Shown here in pieces: positions 18,252-26,452 of a stretch of DNA of 64,000 nt (the first letter of the stretch is position 1; each line of letters opens with the position of its first letter). The translations under genes and the position numbers were made by a program. The stretch comes from CADEED01 sp020442965 (GTDB lineage: Bacteria > Pseudomonadota > Gammaproteobacteria > Steroidobacterales > Steroidobacteraceae), in NCBI GenBank assembly GCA_041395525.1, contig JAWLAH010000011.1, positions 23,340 to 87,339 on the forward strand, read 5' to 3'. Under the pieces are notes generated by a model, which saw only the letters and a list, made by a program, of their open reading frames with translations, had not been told where the DNA came from and did not search any database.

Positions 18252-18633
18252 TCAACTGACTCGGCTGATATCACCATTGGGCGGCGCGGTGATTTCGGGC
18301 GCATAGTTAGCCAGCATGTCGGCGGCAAGCGCAGGATCGAATAGCGCAACGCCGACGACCACCCAGAAGCCCGATCAGTCCCGCAAGCGACTCGGATGAA
18401 CCTGGCCCCGCATGCATCAGGTAGAGCAGTAAGGGCCGTCCAGCGTTTGTCGTGCCAGAATGTCGATAGTGCACCAGCCCTTCTTTGATCCGGACGAACG
18501 CACGATCGACCAGCACCGAACCCACCACAGCGGCATTGCGATCTTGCTGCGGCATGGCCAATTCTCCCTGCGTCGTGGCCGCCAACCCAATCGAACCCGC
18601 GGTCGCCCGCAAGAGAGTACGCCGTGTGAGCAT
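18252..18633 (-). pseudogene. Decayed Tat-exported alpha/beta hydrolase
   Basis: It starts with a Tat-like signal (MLTRRTLLRATAG) and VDRAFVRIKEGLVHYRHSG, nearly the same as the start of the intact hydrolase at 53.3-54.2 kb (IDRAFVRIAEGQVHYRTAQ). LLLYLMHAGPGSSESLAGLIGLLG is the oxyanion-loop region. The frame then breaks and resumes as DMLANYAPEITAPPNGD before a stop at 18252. The middle of the protein, including the nucleophile elbow, and the whole C-terminal half are missing. Confidence 0.75.
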
Positions 18634-18693
18634 GCGGTAATCTCCCCTGGCCTGAGCAGCGTCACTGACGTTGCCGACGTTTTCACTAGCTAC

Positions 18694-19599
18694 CTACTCG
18701 CCGTCGGTCTCGAGATTCACGCGGCTGGTTATAGGCTTTTCGTAAAAGCGTTTGATCGTGTCGCGCTCAAAGACCTCCGGATCCGCCTGAATCCTTTCGA
18801 GCAGCGCCCGCGAGCCTGCTCCCGCGTAGATCGTGGTCTCGCCACGCGCCGTCGCGTCGAATACCTGGCGGGCGTGATCCTCCGGCGTCACTCCTGGGTC
18901 GTAGCCCGGCGGCGACATACGTGTGGCAACGCCGCCCGTAAATACGCCAGAGACCAGTATTGGATCTCGATCGAGCTCCGCTCTAACGCCAGCGGTCGCG
19001 ATGGCCGCCGCGGCCTTTGACATGCTGTAGCTGCTGTATTCCGGCAGACAGAACCAGGCGCCGACGGAAATAATGTTAGTAATGGCACCGCCGCCGTTGA
19101 GAACAATGATCGGCGCAAACAGGCGCGTCAACTCGGCCGGAGACCAACAGTTCGTTTGCATCACCAATTTGCAATTATCCAGCGTGCTGCACGACAGTAC
19201 TCGGCGCTCTTTCGCATCGCTGCTGCCCGTTATGCCCGCATTGTTGATCAGCCAGGTCACATCCTTGGCCGACTCAGCCGCCGCGCGTCGATCACCCTCA
19301 TTGTTAACGTCAAGCACGATGGGCACCACCCGCTTCGGGTCAAGCGCGACCACGGCTGGAAGATTCTTCGCATCACGACCTGTCGCGTAGACGCGCTTCG
19401 CGCCGCGCTCCAGCAGCACTTTGACAAACCCGAGGCCGATGCCTCGATTGGCGCCGGTGACCAGGGCAACGCAACCCTCAACGTCAGCGGTCTTGCCAGC
19501 TGACGATGGCGTTGCCGCCTGCGCGCCGCGCGTACCACCTAACAGCATTGGTGACGCCGCTGCCAGGGCCAGTGCTAGAAAGCTGTCTCGTCGTTGCAT
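18694..19599 (-). CDS. Short-chain dehydrogenase/reductase with Tat-like signal peptide
   Basis: 301 residues. The N-terminus MQRRDSFLALALAAA followed by GTRGAQAA looks like a Tat signal (RRDSFL). The classical SDR core follows: VTGANRGIGLG for NAD(P) binding, WLINNAGITG, ISVGAW with the catalytic Ser, and YSMSKAAAA with Tyr and Lys. SDRs oxidise or reduce alcohols and ketones with NAD(P), a cofactor not normally free in the periplasm, so export is puzzling. Either the cofactor is loaded before Tat transport or the leader is not used. A broken paralog lies at 34.3-34.7 kb. The 279 bases upstream (19600-19878) hold no gene I can identify. Confidence 0.82.
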   Translation of the reverse strand: MQRRDSFLALALAAASPMLLGGTRGAQAATPSSAGKTADVEGCVALVTGANRGIGLGFVKVLLERGAKRVYATGRDAKNLPAVVALDPKRVVPIVLDVNNEGDRRAAAESAKDVTWLINNAGITGSSDAKERRVLSCSTLDNCKLVMQTNCWSPAELTRLFAPIIVLNGGGAITNIISVGAWFCLPEYSSYSMSKAAAAIATAGVRAELDRDPILVSGVFTGGVATRMSPPGYDPGVTPEDHARQVFDATARGETTIYAGAGSRALLERIQADPEVFERDTIKRFYEKPITSRVNLETDGE

Positions 19600-19878
19600 A
19601 AGGTTTCATCCCGCCTGGCGCACATGAGCCGTCACTAATCCGCGCATACCATCAGCGATTACGTTAATATACTGGCGCGCCCAACGGCCGCGCCCGACTT
19701 ACTGCCCTTGGCTGCCGATCCGCACCCGAACACGCCACACGTCACTGGCCACAGCAACTGCGTTGCACTCTCCCGACGATTGCTCGCGCACTTTTCGATG
19801 ACCCAAAACACAGGCAGGCATCTTGCGCCGTATGTCGTAGTGCTGCAGCACCTGCGGGTGAATCTCGTTCCCCAATTT
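19600..19878. other. 279-bp gap between GMC and SDR genes
   Basis: No coding region with recognisable protein features. On the minus strand the frame continuing after the GMC stop stays open for about 59 codons (start KLGNEIHPQVLQHYDIRRKM) but has no start codon of its own and no family match I can name. It may be a decayed continuation of an old gene. The upstream region of the SDR must lie in its distal part. Confidence 0.4.
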
Positions 19879-21441
19879 CTAGCGAAACGTGCGCACGATG
19901 TGCTCAGCCTGTCGAATAGCGAGCGCGACGATTGTGAGCGTGGGATTCTGAGCACTGCTGGTCGGAAACACGCTGCCGTCGCTAATGAACAAATTGTCGA
20001 TCTCATGCGAACGCCCGAAGCTGTTAGTGACGCCATCCTCTGGACGAACGCTCATGCGGCACGTACCCATATTGTGGCTTGCGGACACCGGTGTCCCGCG
20101 CATGACGGAGCGTGCCCCAGCCGCTCGTAGAACCATTTCCGCCCTCTCGTAGAAATGCTTGCGCATCGCAATGTCGTTTGCATGTTCATCGACGTGCACC
20201 ACAGGAATGGGAACTCCATTGGCATCCTTGTCAGTGCCATGCAGCGAAACACGGTTGTCCCGCTGTGGCAGATCTTCGCCGTTCATCCAGATGCCGGCGA
20301 GGTGATCATACTGCTCGAGGTACTGGGTAAAGTCCCTACCCCAACCATCGGGCTTGATCACAGCGGCAAGAAACGGAACCCCTACCTGACATGCTTGCAG
20401 CAGGTACCCGCCGACGAAGCCGCGACTCACATCGAACCGCGCCTCGTCGTAGATGGTTCCGCCCATTGTCACGCCATGATTCATGTGCACGGGCTTTTCG
20501 AACAGCCCCCAGGCGGAAGCATTGATGTGCTTCAGATACGATCGGCCTACCCAGTCGGACCCATTGGCCAGGCCCTTCGGGTACTTTGACGACGCGGAGT
20601 GCAACAGCAACCGCGGAGTCTCGATCGCGTTCGCCGCGATGGCAACGAGCGCAGCTTTTTGCAAATGCTGGTTGCCATCGGCGTCTACGTAGAGAACTGC
20701 ATTGACACGACCAGTTGCGTCGTGCTCGATGCGAAGCGCCGTGCAACGCGGGCGCAGATCGAATCGGCCAGTTTCCTCAGCCTGGGGGACTTCGGTATAG
20801 AGCGTGCACCACTTCGCCGACGACTTGCAGCCTTGGCCACAAAAGCCAAGCTGCATGCAGGCGGGGCGACCATTGCGACTCTGACTATTGATGGCATGCC
20901 GATCGTTCGCGACGCGACGATAGCCGACTTCGCGCGCTCCAAAATCGACGACCTTGTAGTTATTGGTCACAGGCAGCCAAGGTATACCGTGCGTCCCCGT
21001 AACGCCCATCCTGCTCTCAGCGCGCAACCAGTAGCGTCGCAGCTCGGCCCATTTGACTGGCCAGTTAGCGAGTGCCACCCCTGGAAGCGTTCCGTACCGA
21101 TCGCGTGCTTCCAGCTCATGGCGCTGCATACGAAATGCAAGCGCCCCCCAGTGGTTAGTCGTACCACCAACTGCCTTGACGGTGTACGCCGGCATCGTGG
21201 GCGCAGTATTCGCGACCGACCAGTTTCCAGTGGCGATGCGACGATCGAGCCAGGTAAGTTGCTGAAAGGCGAAGAACTCGTCATTTCGATAGTCAGCAAC
21301 CGACAAGCGTGGACCTGCCTCCAGACAAACGACTTTCTTGCCGCGTTGGCACAGCTCATTCGCAAGCGTGGCTCCGCCCGCGCCCGAGCCGATCACCACA
21401 GCAACGCTGCCATCATTCAATGCGAAGCGCGTTTCAGCCAT
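19879..21441 (-). CDS. GMC-family FAD dehydrogenase, large subunit
   Basis: 520 residues from ATG 21441, which shares one base with the stop of the small-subunit gene (TGATG). The FAD-binding motif VIGSGAGGATLANELCQRGKKVVCLE lies near residue 15, KAVGGTTNHWGALAFRM is the GMC signature, and CMQLGFCGQGCKSSAKWC resembles the Cys-rich loop of gluconate/sorbose dehydrogenases. The C-terminus has SHNMGTCRM and SAQNPTLTIVALA, the GMC_oxred_C active-site region with His/Asn. With its small subunit it forms a periplasmic sugar- or alcohol-dehydrogenase of the gluconate 2-dehydrogenase type. No cytochrome subunit is seen nearby. Confidence 0.86.
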   Translation of the reverse strand: MAETRFALNDGSVAVVIGSGAGGATLANELCQRGKKVVCLEAGPRLSVADYRNDEFFAFQQLTWLDRRIATGNWSVANTAPTMPAYTVKAVGGTTNHWGALAFRMQRHELEARDRYGTLPGVALANWPVKWAELRRYWLRAESRMGVTGTHGIPWLPVTNNYKVVDFGAREVGYRRVANDRHAINSQSRNGRPACMQLGFCGQGCKSSAKWCTLYTEVPQAEETGRFDLRPRCTALRIEHDATGRVNAVLYVDADGNQHLQKAALVAIAANAIETPRLLLHSASSKYPKGLANGSDWVGRSYLKHINASAWGLFEKPVHMNHGVTMGGTIYDEARFDVSRGFVGGYLLQACQVGVPFLAAVIKPDGWGRDFTQYLEQYDHLAGIWMNGEDLPQRDNRVSLHGTDKDANGVPIPVVHVDEHANDIAMRKHFYERAEMVLRAAGARSVMRGTPVSASHNMGTCRMSVRPEDGVTNSFGRSHEIDNLFISDGSVFPTSSAQNPTLTIVALAIRQAEHIVRTFR

Positions 21442-22007
21442 CACTTGGTGCCGCCCGTTTTCACTGGCGGACCTGAGTTCACTGGCGGATCTGGCAGCCA
21501 ATCAACCGTCACCAGAGCGTCGCCCGCGTACCCACCGATGTGCCAGGCGTCGCCGTCGTAGCCAAACGCTTTCCAGACATCGGGGTTTGCATACAACGTG
21601 AAGACAGTCGTTTGTCGCAACAGACCAAAGAGCGGCGTCCCCACAATGCCAGTGAGCGCTGCGTGCTTCGAAGCCGCATTGGCTCCCGACCAGTCGCCGC
21701 CCGCTTCTCCTGACAAGCGTCGCCATCCATGCGCCAGCAATTCCCTGGTCGCCGGATCCTTGTCAGCCGACGCTATGAGCGCGCCGGCTGGCACCCCATA
21801 GAAATTGGCATCGAGCATCGGATGAGGAAACATTGCCTGCAGCACGTTCTGCCAGTCAGCGGCAGTGCCGATCGCCGCGTCATTCGATCGAGCAATCTGC
21901 GGCACGAGTGCGCTTGCCGTTGCAATCACCGCAGCCACCAAGAACTCGCGGCGCTCTAGCGTAGCCGCGAAGCTCATTGCGCTTGGGGTATCGGCTATTG
22001 ACATCAT
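21441..22007 (-). CDS. Gluconate 2-dehydrogenase subunit 3-like protein, Tat-exported
   Basis: 188 residues. LERREFLVAAVIATASALVP gives a Tat signal, and the mature part reads like the small subunit (subunit 3) of membrane-bound GMC dehydrogenases: LQAMFPHPMLD, followed late by GFWK-like YANPDVWKAFGYDGDAWHIGGY. The large subunit next to it has no signal of its own, and such complexes are exported folded using the signal on the small subunit. The gene ends on the start of the large subunit and begins 7 bases after the lipoyl-VOC gene. Confidence 0.78.
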   Translation of the reverse strand: MMSIADTPSAMSFAATLERREFLVAAVIATASALVPQIARSNDAAIGTAADWQNVLQAMFPHPMLDANFYGVPAGALIASADKDPATRELLAHGWRRLSGEAGGDWSGANAASKHAALTGIVGTPLFGLLRQTTVFTLYANPDVWKAFGYDGDAWHIGGYAGDALVTVDWLPDPPVNSGPPVKTGGTK

Positions 22008-22013
22008 GTTCTG

Positions 22014-22787
22014 CTACGCCAACGTGAAAGTGTAATCGCGACGATTCCAATTGCGGTGCGCGATTCTCATCTGTTCTAGCATCCCTTCAACAATCGGACC
22101 CATCTCTACCAACTCCGTAAAGACACCAAGCGTACCCACCGTATCGAGATACGCACAACCACCGCCGAAAGGAAACTCCGCCTTGAAAGCACAGGTTACG
22201 CCCGCGGCTTCATAACTCGCTACGGCTGCATTGAGAATCGGTACTCCAATTCCTACGTGGTGCAGCGCGCCGCTGGTCTCCGAATAGATCGACGGATCTG
22301 AATTCTTGGGCTGAATCAACTCGATGCAGCTGTCACCTGAGTACGCGAATGCCAGCGCGACGGATGGTCCACCGGCTTTGCCGCGGTAGACAGGATTAAC
22401 GAACGTGAAATCATCGAACAGCGCGAACGGTCCCGCGCCTGCCTGTTCCACCCAATGCCGCACGGCAGACTGGATATCCGCAACGACGTAGCCTGAGTGA
22501 TAAATTCCACTGGGTGCGACAACCACAGGCTTTGATGCAGATTCCGTCGCGGTCATCGCGCAAATCTCTCCAACAACTTCACCGACCTGGTACTCGATCC
22601 CGACACGCGCAACCTGCTTCAGAATACCGGCAGCGGGTGCTTCAACGTCCATCGTGCTCTTCTCGATCTCCAAAGTGTAAATCGGCTGCCCCTCCGCTAC
22701 CATCGCGCCATCGGCGACAAGCCACTGCGCAAGTGTGCCATGCTGCATAGAAACCGCAGCCTTCGGGATCTTGAGGACTGTCGTCAT
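22014..22787 (-). CDS. Lipoyl-domain/VOC-domain fusion protein
   Basis: 257 residues in two parts. Residues 1-77 form a biotinyl/lipoyl domain with the attachment lysine Lys43 in LEIEKSTMDVEAP, as in E2 components of 2-oxoacid dehydrogenases. Residues about 90-228 form a VOC (glyoxalase/epimerase-like) domain: IYHSGYVVADIQSAV, CIELIQPK, ALHHVGIGVP and FTELVEM supply the usual His/Glu metal ligands. The E2 acyltransferase catalytic domain is absent. The gene lies between a fused E1 and a GMC dehydrogenase, 9 bases after E1. Perhaps an acyl group carried on the lipoyl arm is passed to the VOC site (inference). This domain pairing is unusual. Confidence 0.8.
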   Translation of the reverse strand: MTTVLKIPKAAVSMQHGTLAQWLVADGAMVAEGQPIYTLEIEKSTMDVEAPAAGILKQVARVGIEYQVGEVVGEICAMTATESASKPVVVAPSGIYHSGYVVADIQSAVRHWVEQAGAGPFALFDDFTFVNPVYRGKAGGPSVALAFAYSGDSCIELIQPKNSDPSIYSETSGALHHVGIGVPILNAAVASYEAAGVTCAFKAEFPFGGGCAYLDTVGTLGVFTELVEMGPIVEGMLEQMRIAHRNWNRRDYTFTLA

Positions 22788-22796
22788 TGGTACTAC

Positions 22797-24827
22797 CTAA
22801 CTAAGCAGAGTGTGTACGGCGTCGAGAATTCGGGGCTGATTGGGAAAATGTAGACTCTCAAGCGCCTGGCTGAATGGCACGGGCGTGTACTTCGCGCCCA
22901 CCCGCCGAACGGGAGCCAGCAACTGGCCGTGCAAGTTCTGATGGATAATCGACGCCAGCTCCGCACCGAACCCAGCGAACTCAACCGCCGCATGCACGAT
23001 TAGCGCGCGCCCCGTGCGGCCGACCGATTCAAGGACCGCGGCACGATCAAGCGGAACGATAGTCCGCAGATCGAGTACTTCTGCCTCCACGCCCTCCTCG
23101 GCCAGCGTGTCCGCTGCAGCCAAGGCTTCTGCCAATGGCCAGCCATAGGAAATGATCGTGACGTCTTTGCCGGGTCTCTTGATATCGGCGACGCCCAGCG
23201 GAATCGTGTAGTACCCCTCTGGCACAGGGCCCGGTGTGAAGTAGGTGCGCATCGATTCGAAGAAAACACAGGGGTCGTCATCGTCGATGCACGACAGTAA
23301 CAACCCCTTCGCTTCATAAGGTGTCGATGGGTACACGATCTTCAGGCCAGGCGTATGCGCGAGCCAGGCCTCTAGCGATTGGGAGTGCTGTGCACCAAAG
23401 CTACCCACATTGCCCGCGGTCAATGTCCGGATGGTTAGTGGTACGCTAGTTCGGCCGCCCGACATGTACCTTAGCTTGGCTGCATGGTTTGCAACCTGGT
23501 CCATGCAGACTGCAAAGAAGTCATTGATCATGATCTCCGCGACCGGTCGCATGCCAGCCAGCGCAGCGCCGATCGCGGCACCGACGATCGCACTCTCAGC
23601 AATCGGTGTGGGCCGAACACGGTCGCGTCCATACTTGCTCGACAAGCCGGCTGTGGTCTTCACGACGCCACCGGCCGGGTCTGCAATATCTTCGCCCAAC
23701 AGTACAACTCGCTGATCGCGACCCAACGCGATGTCCAGCGCCTCTCCCACAGCCGCACCGAACGTTATTTTCCGCGTCGCGTCTTTGGACGGCGTCGTTC
23801 CAGCGGCCCGCATAGGCGCTCGCTGGTCGAGTTCTGGAATTGCCGTACTCGACGCGAACACGTCCGTGTAGAGTTCATCGGCGCTTGGCGCTGAAGCGTC
23901 GCGCGCAAACCGAATAGCTTCGTCCACCTCCGCGCGAGCCCGTCTATCTATCTCTGCGAGCTCCGCTTCGGTTGCGATCTTCTCAGCTAAAAGAAGCGCG
24001 CGGAAAACTGGAACGGGCGCGGCCTTCTTGGCCGCTTCGAGCGCGGTCTTCTCCATGTGTGAGTCGTCACTACCAAATGCATGACCCTGTAAGCGATGAC
24101 AGGTCGCTTCAATAAATGTTGGGCCTTTTCCGGACCGGGCGCGTTCGATCGCATCACCTGCTGCCGCATAGACTGCGCGTGGATCGGTTCCGTCGACGCA
24201 AACCCCCGGAATTTCGTACGCTGCGGCCTTGGCCGCTAGAGATGAAGACCGGGTATATTCAGCTAACGACGTGTACTCAGCGTACTGGTTGTTTTGGCAC
24301 ACAAACACCACGGGCAATTGCCACACCGAGGCCAAAGTCAGTGCTTCGTGAAACGCACCAGTGCTCGTCGCTCCATCGCCAAAATTGACTATTGTCACGC
24401 GGCCGCTCTTTTGTAGCTGTGCGGCGAGCGCCAAACCATTCGCGATGGGTAATCCAGCGCCGACAATCCCTGTGGTAACCATCAAGCCCGAGCGCGGATC
24501 CGACAGATGCATCGGCCCGCCTTTGCCCTTCGACGTACCGGCCGCCTTGCCGTACATCTCCGCCATGATTTCGCGCAGCGGTGTACCTTTGGCCACAATG
24601 TCGTGGATGCAGCGGTATGTGATGACGGCGTAGTCATCGCGACTCAGATGCGGTTCGATGCCCGCTGGAATCGCCTCCTGGCCGCCGGCCGGATAATACT
24701 GGAACTGCAGTTCTCCTGCCGCCAGACCACGCTGAATTGCTTTATCCGCAGCACTGATACGTGCCATCGTCGTATAAAAGCGAATCGACCGATCACGCGC
24801 GGTGATTGCTTTCGCTGCAGAGGCCAT
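22797..24827 (-). CDS. Fused E1 alpha/beta thiamine-diphosphate 2-oxoacid dehydrogenase
   Basis: 676 residues, GAGGA before the ATG. The alpha half (1 to about 325) has the ThDP motif beginning GDGATSTG (residue 150) and ending CQNN (177-180). After a linker, the beta half (about 345-676) has GEDIADPAGG, MINDFFAVCMDQVANHAAK and the C-terminal transketolase domain. Such E1 proteins decarboxylate a 2-oxoacid (or acetoin/benzoin-like substrate) and pass the acyl group to a lipoyl domain. The next gene supplies a lipoyl domain, and a dihydrolipoamide dehydrogenase lies at 61.1-62.5 kb. The substrate is not evident. It leads the four-gene minus-strand operon divergent from the IclR regulator. Confidence 0.87.
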   Translation of the reverse strand: MASAAKAITARDRSIRFYTTMARISAADKAIQRGLAAGELQFQYYPAGGQEAIPAGIEPHLSRDDYAVITYRCIHDIVAKGTPLREIMAEMYGKAAGTSKGKGGPMHLSDPRSGLMVTTGIVGAGLPIANGLALAAQLQKSGRVTIVNFGDGATSTGAFHEALTLASVWQLPVVFVCQNNQYAEYTSLAEYTRSSSLAAKAAAYEIPGVCVDGTDPRAVYAAAGDAIERARSGKGPTFIEATCHRLQGHAFGSDDSHMEKTALEAAKKAAPVPVFRALLLAEKIATEAELAEIDRRARAEVDEAIRFARDASAPSADELYTDVFASSTAIPELDQRAPMRAAGTTPSKDATRKITFGAAVGEALDIALGRDQRVVLLGEDIADPAGGVVKTTAGLSSKYGRDRVRPTPIAESAIVGAAIGAALAGMRPVAEIMINDFFAVCMDQVANHAAKLRYMSGGRTSVPLTIRTLTAGNVGSFGAQHSQSLEAWLAHTPGLKIVYPSTPYEAKGLLLSCIDDDDPCVFFESMRTYFTPGPVPEGYYTIPLGVADIKRPGKDVTIISYGWPLAEALAAADTLAEEGVEAEVLDLRTIVPLDRAAVLESVGRTGRALIVHAAVEFAGFGAELASIIHQNLHGQLLAPVRRVGAKYTPVPFSQALESLHFPNQPRILDAVHTLLS

Positions 24828-24873
24828 GGTGTCGTCCTCGTTGAGATGTCGTTCGTCGGAGAGATCGCGTCCG

Positions 24874-24903
24874 ATGCTAGGCCCGCAACAATCGTGACGT
24901 CAA
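24874..24903 (-). promoter_or_regulatory. Promoter for the E1/lipoyl-VOC/GMC operon
   Basis: On the minus strand a TTGACG -35 box (24898-24903) and TAGCAT -10 box (24874-24879) are separated by 18 bases. The predicted start is near 24867, about 40 bases before the E1 ATG. The -35 lies within the palindrome TGACGTCA (24895-24902). Confidence 0.5.
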
Positions 24904-24920
24904 TCCACATGCCGTTGGCC

Positions 24921-24947
24921 TATACTAGGACGTTCACACACGTGAAC
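24921..24947 (+). promoter_or_regulatory. IclR-gene promoter with operator-like inverted repeat
   Basis: A TATACT -10 box at 24921-24926 is followed by a perfect inverted repeat GTTCAC-ACAC-GTGAAC (24932-24947), which would cover the transcription start of the regulator gene. This is the expected place for autorepression. The site lies between the two divergent promoters, so the IclR protein is its likely ligand (inference). Confidence 0.5.
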
Positions 24948-24972
24948 CGTCCCGGGAGCGCACTCGCAACCA

Positions 24973-25770
24973 ATGGTCAAGTCCGCCGAACGCGTCTTCG
25001 AGGTACTCGAGTTGTTCCGCCGCGAACGCAAGGAACTATCGGGAGCACAGATTGGCAACGCGTTGCACTATCCCAAATCGAGTACGAACGTGCTCATGAA
25101 GTCCTTGGTCAAGTTGGGCTATTTTGTTATCGATCCTGCAACGCTGCGGTACTTCCCGTCGCTCAGCGTCACGCAACTGGGCGATTGGATACCCTCAAGC
25201 GTACTTGCCGGTGTGGATGCTAGGGGCGTATTGGCAAGCGTGCATGCCGCGACACGCGAGACGGTCACGTTATCGGTTCAGAATGACCTTCATTGTCGAT
25301 TTATCCGCGTGATCCCCGGGACGTTTCCGATCTCATTGCGCCTGACCGAAGGATTCGTCGCACCGCTGTTTACGACTGCGGTCGGCACCGCGATCGTCTC
25401 ACAGCTCGCGGACGACGAGGTTGCGGAACTTGTTAAGCGTGCGAACCAACGAGCGGACAGAGGCGGCGAGCGACTCGAACTTGCAACCGTACTGCGGACG
25501 GCCACGGAAGTGCGTCACCGTGGCTACGCGCTGTTCTATGACTCGCTGTTTCCAGATACCGGTGCGATTGGCGTGCCATTTCCTGCTCAAACGAAATCAT
25601 TTCCAATGGCGATCGGTGTGGGTGGCCTGCGACATCGTATACGTCGCAACGCATCAGCCATTTTTCGCGCCGTTCAGACTGGCTTGGCTCACGCCACACG
25701 CGAGTCGACGTCCCACGCCAACCAATCCGCCGCTATTGCGAGCTGGACACACAATCGACGCCTATACTGA
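24973..25770 (+). CDS. IclR-family transcriptional regulator
   Basis: 265 residues. The N-terminal winged helix-turn-helix covers about 1-60 (VKSAERVFEVLELFRRERKE, LSGAQIGNALHYPKSSTNVLMKSLVKLGY). The C-terminal IclR effector domain (about 75-245) has GTAIVSQLADDEVAELV and DTGAIGVPFPAQ. It is divergent from the E1/lipoyl-VOC/GMC operon, and the inverted repeat at 24932-24947 lies just upstream, so it probably controls that operon and itself. Effector unknown; by family a small organic acid is likely. Confidence 0.87.
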   Translation: MVKSAERVFEVLELFRRERKELSGAQIGNALHYPKSSTNVLMKSLVKLGYFVIDPATLRYFPSLSVTQLGDWIPSSVLAGVDARGVLASVHAATRETVTLSVQNDLHCRFIRVIPGTFPISLRLTEGFVAPLFTTAVGTAIVSQLADDEVAELVKRANQRADRGGERLELATVLRTATEVRHRGYALFYDSLFPDTGAIGVPFPAQTKSFPMAIGVGGLRHRIRRNASAIFRAVQTGLAHATRESTSHANQSAAIASWTHNRRLY

Positions 25771-25815
25771 TACGCTGAAATTGAGCATGTTTTTCGCGCC
25801 CTGAGGGAAGCCGAT

Positions 25816-26439
25816 ATGAACACACCAGCACCCACACCGTTGCCCGCAAGCGCTCGGTCCGCGCTCATCGTGGTCGACATGCAGAATGGGTTCGTCAACC
25901 CGAAAGGGTCTTGTGCGAGCACCGGGTTTCCAGTCGCTGAGCTCGCGCCAGCGATCGCGCCGTGCCGGACGGCGATCGATGTTGCGCGACGAGCGCGCGT
26001 GCCGATCGTGTTCACACGCTATACCTACCGTGCTGACTTTCGCGATGGCGGCTTCATGCTCAAGGAGAAATTTCCGATGCTGGCGGATGCGAATGCGTTA
26101 GTAGCCGGAAGCTGGGATCAGGCGCTGCTCGATGAGCTGGGCGCTACCGACAGTGATTTTCTGATCGACAAGAATCGTCCCAGTTCATTTTATGGCACCC
26201 CGCTCGAGTCGTACCTCAAGGGTCTTGGTGTGGAGGAGGTAGTCATCTGTGGAGTCACTACCCAATGCTGTGTGGAAACCACGGTACGCGACGCTGCCCA
26301 GCGTGACTTTCGCACTTTTGTGCTCAGCGACGCGGTCGCTGAATGGAACAAGGAGCAACAAGCGTCGGCCCTTGCGACCATGGGGATGTTGTTCGCTCAT
26401 TTGATCACGACCGCCGATCTCAACCGTGCTTGGCAATAG
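25816..26439 (+). CDS. Isochorismatase-like cysteine hydrolase
   Basis: 207 residues. The catalytic triad of the family is present: Asp21 in LIVVDMQNGF, Lys119 in DKNRPSSF and Cys152 in GVTTQCCVETT. Members hydrolyse amides, ureido groups or vinyl ethers (nicotinamidase, N-carbamoylsarcosine hydrolase, isochorismatase). The Cys-Cys pair at the active site is within family variation. It starts 45 bases after the IclR gene and is followed 13 bases later by the acetoacetate-decarboxylase-like gene, suggesting that all three are one transcript. Confidence 0.85.
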   Translation: MNTPAPTPLPASARSALIVVDMQNGFVNPKGSCASTGFPVAELAPAIAPCRTAIDVARRARVPIVFTRYTYRADFRDGGFMLKEKFPMLADANALVAGSWDQALLDELGATDSDFLIDKNRPSSFYGTPLESYLKGLGVEEVVICGVTTQCCVETTVRDAAQRDFRTFVLSDAVAEWNKEQQASALATMGMLFAHLITTADLNRAWQ

Positions 26440-26452
26440 CGGAGAAAATGCC

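Noticed and set aside
20599..21561. Plus-strand open frame of about 320 codons opposite the GMC gene
   Set aside because: Shadow frame rich in Arg, Ala and Ser without protein features.
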